The translations under genes and the position numbers were made by a program. Positions 60,501 to 64,000 of a DNA stretch of 64,000 nucleotides are shown in pieces. The stretch spans positions 5,187,001-5,251,000 of the forward strand of contig NC_092578.1 of NCBI RefSeq assembly GCF_037975245.1. Direction: 5' to 3'. The notes beneath the pieces are model-generated. The model searched no databases. It was not told the origin of the DNA and was given only the letters and a program-made list of their open reading frames with translations. Source of the stretch: Apostichopus japonicus. Lineage: Eukaryota > Echinodermata > Holothuroidea > Aspidochirotida > Stichopodidae. Each line of letters opens with the position of its first letter. Within the stretch, counting starts at the first letter, position 1.

Positions 60501-63067
60501 AGTAGTGACACTGGTGGTTGTTATTTCAGGTGTTGTGACAGCTGGTGTTGTAGCAGATGTAGTTGTAGCCTTTGGTGTTGTAACTGCTTCTGTTGTTACA
60601 TAGAAAACTGGAATGGTGGTTTGCACTGTGTTTTCCTTTACCAGTGTTTGATGAGAGACTTCTGTAGTAGGTGCAGTTGTTAACTCAGGTGAAGAGGATT
60701 GCTGCTGTTCTGTTGTGGTCAATTCCTTTGTTGAGTACTGTGTTGTTACTTCAGCTGTTGATATGGCAGGAGTGGTAACACTGGTGGTTGTTACCTCTTG
60801 TGTTGTGACAGCTGGTGTTGTAGCAGATGTAGTTGTAGCCTTTGGTGTGGTAACTGCTTCTGTTGTTACTTCAGCTGTTGATATGGCAGGAGTGGTAACA
60901 CTGGTAGTTGTTATCTCTGGTGTTGTGACAGCTGGTGTTGTAGCAGATGCAGTTGTAGCCTTTGGTGTTGTGACTACTTCTGTTGTTACTTCAGCTGTTG
61001 ATATGGCAGGAGTGGTGACACTGGTGGTTGTTATCTCAGGTGTTGAGACAGCTGGTGTTGTAGCAGATGTAGTTGTAACTGTTGGTGTGGTAACTGCTTT
61101 TGTTGTTACTTCATATGTTGATACTGCAGGAGTGGTAACACTGGTAGTTGTTAACTCTGGTGTTGTGACAGCTGGTGTTGTAGCCTTTGGTGTTGTCACT
61201 GCTTCTGTTGTTACTTCAGCTGTTGATACAACAGGAGTAGTGACACTGGTGGTTGGAATCTCAGGTGTTGTGACAGCTGATGTAGTTGTAGCAGATGTAG
61301 TTGTAGCCTTAGGTGTTGTCACTGCTTCTGTTGTTACTTCAGCTGTTGACACTGCAGGAGTGGTAACACTGGTAGTTGTTAACTCTGGTGTTGTGACAGC
61401 TGGTATTGTTGTAGCCTTTGGTGTTGTCACTGCTGCTGTTGTTACTTCAGCTGTTGATACTACAGGAGTAGTGACACTGGTGGTTGTTATCTCAGGTGTT
61501 GTGACAGCTGATGTAGTTGTAGCAGATGTAGTTGTAGCCTTAGTTGTTGTCACTGCTTCTGTTGTAACTTCAGCTGATGTTACTACAGGAGTAGTGACAC
61601 TGGTGGTTGTTATCTCAGGTGTTGTGACAGCTGTTGTTGTAGCAGATGAAGTTGTAGCCTTAGGTGTTGTCACTGCTTCTGTTGTTACTTCAGCTGTTGA
61701 TACTACAGGAGTAGTGACACTGGTGGTTGTTATCTCAGGTGTTGTGACAGCTGGTGTTGTAGCAGATGTAGTTGTAGCCTTAGTTGTTGTCACTGCTTCT
61801 GTTGTTACTTCAGCTGTTGATACTACAGGAGTGGTGACACTGGTGGTTGTTATCTCAGGTGTTGTGACAGCTGGTGTTGTAGCAGATGTGGTTGTAGCCT
61901 TAGGTGTTGTCACTGCTTCTGTTGTTACTTGCGCTGTTGTTACTACAGGAGTAGTGACACTGGTGGTTGTTATCTCAGGTGTTGTGACAGCTGTTGTTGT
62001 AGCAGATGAAGTTGTAGCCTTAGGTGTTGTCACTGCTTCTGTTGTTACTTCAGCTGTTGATACTACAGGAGTAGTGACACTGGCGGTTGTTATCTCAGGT
62101 GTTGTGACAGCTGTTGTTGTAGCAGATGAAGTTGTAGCCTTTGGTGTGGTAACTGCTTCTGTTGTTACTTCAGCTGTTGATACTACAGGAGTAGTGACCC
62201 TGGTGGTTGTTATCTCAGGTGTTGTGACAGCTGTTGTTGTAGCTGATGTAGTTGTAGCCTTTGGTGTGGTAACTGCTTCTGTTGTTACTTCAGCTGTTGA
62301 TACTACAGGAGTAGTGACACTGGTGGTTGTTATCTCAGGTGTTGTGACAGCTGTTGTTGTAGCAGATGAAGTTGTAGCCTTAGGTGTTGTCACTGCTTCT
62401 GTTGTTACTTCCGCTGTTGTAACTACAGGAGTAGTGACACTGGTGGTTGTTATCTCAGGTGTTGTGACAGCTGTTGTTGTAGCAGATGAAGTTGTAGCCT
62501 TAGGTGTTGTCACTGCTTCTGTTGTTACTTCCGCTGTTGTAACTACAGGAGTAGTGACACTGGTGGTTGTAATCTCAGGTGTTGTGACAACTGATGTAGT
62601 TGTAGCAGATGTAGTTGTAGCCTTAGGTGTTGTCACTGCTTCTGTAGTTACTTCAGCTGTTGACACTGCAGCAGTGGTAACAATAGTAGTTGTTAACTCT
62701 GGTGTTGTGACAGCTGGTGTTGTAGCCTTTGGTGTTGTAACTGCTTCTGTAGTTACTTCAGCTGTTGACACTGCAGCAGTGGTGACACTGGTAGTTGTTA
62801 TCTCAGGTGTTGTGACAGCTGGTGTTGTAGCAGATGTAGTTGTAGCCTTTGGAGTGGTAACTGCTTCTGTTGTTACTTCAGCTGTTGATACTGCAGGAGT
62901 TGTAAGTTGTGTTGTTGCAATTACTTTTGGAGGGTGTGTTGAGTTAATCGGTGGAATTGTCTCCACTGGTGGCAGGGAGAAGGTTGACGATATATGAGGA
63001 AGAGTAGTTGCTGAGTAAAATGTAGACGATACTGATGATTTGGATGTACTGGTTGCTGTAGTGGTTC
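45300..63067 (-). CDS. SCO-spondin-like secreted protein with giant mucin domain, 5' partial
   Basis: Thirteen exons, 2836 residues plus stop, all in phase: 63067-56744, 55014-54692, 53771-53627, 53361-53221, 52137-52021, 51349-51167, 50480-50313, 49865-49625, 49412-49287, 48313-48225, 47352-47045, 46683-46626, 45589-45300. Domain order: Thr/Pro mucin repeats (~2100 residues), F5/8C, LDLa, Ser/Thr linker, TSP1, TSP1, TIL-like, TSP1, TIL, VWC, cystine knot. The F5/8C, LDLa, TSP1, TIL, VWC and CTCK set is that of SCO-spondin; the long Thr-rich exon and CTCK are typical of gel-forming mucins. The product would be extracellular, O-glycosylated and disulfide-dimerised through the knot. Signal peptide and any VWD domains must lie right of the window, since the first exon opens mid-codon. 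It could equally be named a mucin-like or hemocytin-like protein, and I would not assign orthology. Confidence 0.9.
46136..46223. repeat. (AAT)n/(AAC)n microsatellite next to a dispersed-repeat signature
   Basis: Trinucleotide run followed at once by TTTATATAGCGCTTAATACA...AAAGCGCTTTACAA, an inverted AGCGCTT/AAGCGCT pair. That signature is often found beside such runs in animal genomes. I take it as the tail of a dispersed repeat in an intron. Confidence 0.6.
46626..46683 (-). CDS. 58-nt exon: end of VWC domain
   Basis: Encodes [19 protein letters not shown]. The CCPTC signature closes a von Willebrand C domain begun in the previous exon. It joins phase 0 upstream and phase 1 downstream. Confidence 0.85.
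47045..47352 (-). CDS. Exon with TIL domain and first part of VWC
   Basis: Encodes [16 protein letters not shown] ... [39 protein letters not shown] and [33 protein letters not shown]. The first half is a trypsin-inhibitor-like cysteine-rich domain. The W..NCTTC.C..G.V.C run is the start of a VWC domain. The upstream exon ends in C, which with CG makes Pro: GDC-P-CGDHE. Confidence 0.9.
47651..47846. repeat. 50-bp minisatellite, four copies
   Basis: The unit GCAGACAGTATAGTGAATGT, GTCGGGATCTATGCATATTC, ATATCTGAAG repeats four times with only C/T and A/G changes. It lies in the intron between the third TSP1 and the TIL exon. Confidence 0.9.
48225..49412 (-). CDS. Third TSP1 domain, split over two exons (49412-49287, 48313-48225)
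   Basis: The first exon encodes [20 protein letters not shown] followed by [20 protein letters not shown], and RFR across the junction. The second encodes [29 protein letters not shown]. WxxWxxW, CSVSCG and the closing cysteines define a thrombospondin type 1 repeat. The AG/GTGAGC donor and TAACAG acceptor leave the frame intact. The interval 48314-49286 between the two exons is intron. Confidence 0.9.
49625..49865 (-). CDS. TIL-like cysteine-rich exon
   Basis: Encodes [80 protein letters not shown]. Ten-cysteine TIL pattern followed by the start of a VWC-like segment. This alternation of TSP1 and TIL is a SCO-spondin trait. Confidence 0.9.
50313..50480 (-). CDS. Second TSP1 exon
   Basis: Encodes [57 protein letters not shown] complete TSP1 repeat with [15 protein letters not shown] and RFRTC. 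The Trp motifs are the usual C-mannosylation sites of the family. Confidence 0.93.
51167..51349 (-). CDS. First TSP1 exon
   Basis: Encodes [64 protein letters not shown]1 repeat with WDDWSNW and CSTSCG. The R-layer is altered (HRTRNLIR). Confidence 0.92.
52021..52137 (-). CDS. Short Ser/Thr-rich linker exon
   Basis: 39 codons: [20 protein letters not shown] followed by [19 protein letters not shown]. It has a phase-1 border on each side, like its neighbours, so it could be skipped without frame loss. It is probably an O-glycosylated spacer between LDLa and TSP1. Confidence 0.8.
52690..53175. repeat. ~170-bp tandem repeat, three copies
   Basis: Blocks TACATCCAYC, AGGACAGGTTAAACATGTAA, GAAAAACTGTTA...GCTAGATACC, TTGTAACACCAGAAAATA and TGTATTGAAGT recur at 52694, 52860 and 53034. 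Intronic. Confidence 0.85.
53221..53361 (-). CDS. LDL-receptor class A exon
   Basis: Encodes [47 protein letters not shown]. It shows the C..YQC..SSCI...VCDG...CSDEEYC pattern, with the acidic DCSDE calcium site intact. Confidence 0.92.
53627..55014 (-). CDS. F5/8 type C (discoidin) domain over two exons (55014-54692, 53771-53627)
   Basis: The first exon encodes [72 protein letters not shown] and [20 protein letters not shown]. The second gives [49 protein letters not shown]. The C...LG......I.ASS, W.P, DLG, V.GL..QG, F.VS.S.D and R.ELLGC signatures are those of discoidin domains, which bind lipid or glycan. The interval 53772-54691 is intron. Confidence 0.92.
53915..54128 (-). mobile_element. 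tRNA-derived SINE in the F5/8C intron
   Basis: The minus-strand head at 54128-54060 has the acceptor-like pair GGAGTG/CACTCC, A box TTAGCTCAGTGG, a GCCTT/GAGGC anticodon-like stem, and a decayed B box AGTTTGAGTCACTCC. An unrelated body follows with ATGGACGTTAAATATGAATC and CAGCTTGCGGCTTTGATAAG. No clear target duplication or A-tail was found, so the limits are approximate. Confidence 0.65.
55396..56469. mobile_element. Non-autonomous hAT element with 8-bp target duplication
   Basis: 1074 bp in the intron between the mucin exon and the F5/8C exon. The exact duplicate TCTCTATG is at 55388-55395 and 56470-56477. The ends are CAAGGGCGGCGGAA and (complement) CAAGGGCGGCAGAA. A G/C-rich palindrome GGGGGCACGTGCCCCC lies just inside the left end. 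No transposase frame. Confidence 0.88.
55555..56092. mobile_element. Second DNA transposon nested in the hAT element
   Basis: 538 bp with ends CAGGGGCGTAGCCAG and (complement) CAGAGGCGTAGCCAG. It is flanked by ACTAT on both sides (55550-55554 and 56093-56097), so it inserted after the outer element. The superfamily is not certain from a 5-bp duplication. No coding capacity. Confidence 0.75.
56744..63067 (-). CDS. Giant 6.3 kb mucin exon with ~40-residue Thr/Pro repeats
   Basis: A single uninterrupted exon: acceptor TTTTTGTAG at 63068, donor CAAG/GTAAGC at 56743. It encodes ~2108 residues. The dominant unit is 40 residues (120 nt), made of [20 protein letters not shown] followed by [20 protein letters not shown], present in roughly 48-50 variants. 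Some are shortened by 3-10 residues. Units toward the N terminus mostly carry PVV where later ones carry PAV. There is no Cys or Trp, and Thr makes up close to half the residues, so dense O-glycosylation is expected. Non-repeat islands containing [13 protein letters not shown] and [18 protein letters not shown] occur twice, ~1101 nt apart, and a third relative ([13 protein letters not shown]) is near the C-terminal end. Unit number is likely to vary between individuals. Confidence 0.93.
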
Positions 63068-64000
63068 CTACAAAAATGAGACAGAAATGAATCTATTGGT
63101 TATATATCATGGTTTAAAAGTGATTTAGAATAATATGAAATAAAGACTTATACTTTAAATACAGTATTAAACTAGACATACTCTCGCTTTCAAAATGGTA
63201 ACCTGATAACAAGACATCGTCTAATGGCACATTTTGTTTTGTTTCATGACACTTTTCAACGAGAGGCAGGATGTGAGATCATGATTTCAGAAATCTTGAC
63301 TGGTAAGACCGGTAAAGGAAATTCGTTTGCAATCGATAGCAACCTTCCCAGCCTGATATTTGTTCAGACCGATATTTATGTTCAACTCGACAGATATCAC
63401 AGCAATACTTGCATCGGGCACTTTAGCCTTTTCAGGGACTTTGTTTTTCCCCCAAAGAAATAATTTGATACTTGGTCTGGCCAAAGGTAAGTTTAGAACA
63501 GTTGCATGTAAACCATTTTGCTATCAACCAGACTGATGGTTACTATGGATCATTGAATTTTTGAAGTCACATGAAAGGAATGACAGATCAAGCTGACACT
63601 AAGAGAAAACAGGCAATTGACATACTCCATGCACTTCAGGCTTCCAAACAAGTTATGATAAATGAGATATTTGAAAAGAACAGCTGCCGTGAGGTTTTAC
63701 TTAAAACCCTGTTGTCAAACTTGACATCTAAGTTTGAATAATTAACAAAGCAGGAGGATGCTAAATCATTATCCACATGATATTATATTCTACTGTTTAT
63801 AAAATGCTCATAAATTGCATACTAGTTTTATATATGTTTCCTTCAGTTTGTGATCTAGTAAACAAAGCAATTGATTTATATTGGAAAAAAAGGTTAAAAG
63901 GGACAGGAGAGATGGGGAGTGGTGTGGGGGGAGGAGTGGAGAAGAAATGAAAGATGGATATGAACTAGACAATTGTCATATTTAAGACCATTGTACACAT
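63068..64000 (-). other. Upstream intron of the mucin/SCO-spondin-like gene
   Basis: Sequence before the mucin exon. No further exon with a domain signature was seen up to the window edge. Open frames at 63224-63463 (plus) and 63287-63484 (minus) overlap each other and match nothing I know. Confidence 0.5.

Noticed and set aside
56755-62997. Three very long plus-strand open frames (about 915, 329 and 760 codons) rich in Val/Ala
   Set aside because: They are the antisense of the mucin repeat. A stop-free 120-nt unit stays open in other frames too. They lack splice-compatible ends and known domains, while the minus frame joins in phase to twelve recognisable exons.

Overview
The window is nuclear DNA from an animal. 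Genes have many short exons with GT/AG introns, long AT-rich introns, (TA)n microsatellites and several cut-and-paste transposon relics. The gene content (a deuterostome-style SCO-spondin/mucin gene, a cytosolic sulfotransferase pair, proteasome Rpn6), together with the frequent TAGGCCTA-type words in non-coding DNA, fits a marine invertebrate deuterostome. An echinoderm such as a sea cucumber is my best guess, but no marker here proves the species.

Layout. (1) 1-16288, minus strand: PSMD11/Rpn6, a 26S proteasome lid subunit. Nine coding exons (355 codons) can be read, and the last ~67 residues lie beyond the left edge. Its introns hold (TA)n arrays, a minisatellite, and a small retroelement-like fragment with a hammerhead-ribozyme-like core. 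(2) 17225-17306: an intact tRNA-Ser(AGA) on the minus strand, followed by about 4.4 kb with no gene I can support. (3) 21740-42757: a ~21 kb inverted duplication centred near 32610. Each ~10 kb arm carries a complete seven-exon cytosolic sulfotransferase gene of 314 residues. The two genes are head to head and differ at 15 residues by my reading. Both have Gln where the family has its catalytic His. Two small transposons sit only in the left arm, and the right arm shows the unoccupied sites. (4) 42758-44700: intergenic. (5) 44715-45235: a tandem array of hairpins just beyond the stop codon of the next gene. (6) 45300-63067, minus strand, 5' end missing: a secreted modular protein. In protein order it has a ~2100-residue Thr/Pro mucin-like region encoded by one 6.3 kb exon, an F5/8C (discoidin) domain, an LDLa repeat, a Ser/Thr linker, two TSP1 domains, a TIL-like region, a third TSP1, TIL plus VWC, and a C-terminal cystine knot. 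This is the tail of a SCO-spondin-like protein joined to a gel-forming-mucin-like region. One of its introns holds a hAT element with an exact 8-bp target duplication, and a second element is nested inside it.

The three loci do not form a pathway. Rpn6 is housekeeping. The sulfotransferases would modify small molecules in the cytosol if active. The mucin/SCO-spondin-like protein would act outside the cell as a heavily O-glycosylated, disulfide-linked polymer. All splice junctions were read by eye and checked for phase. Every exon listed joins in frame with its neighbour.
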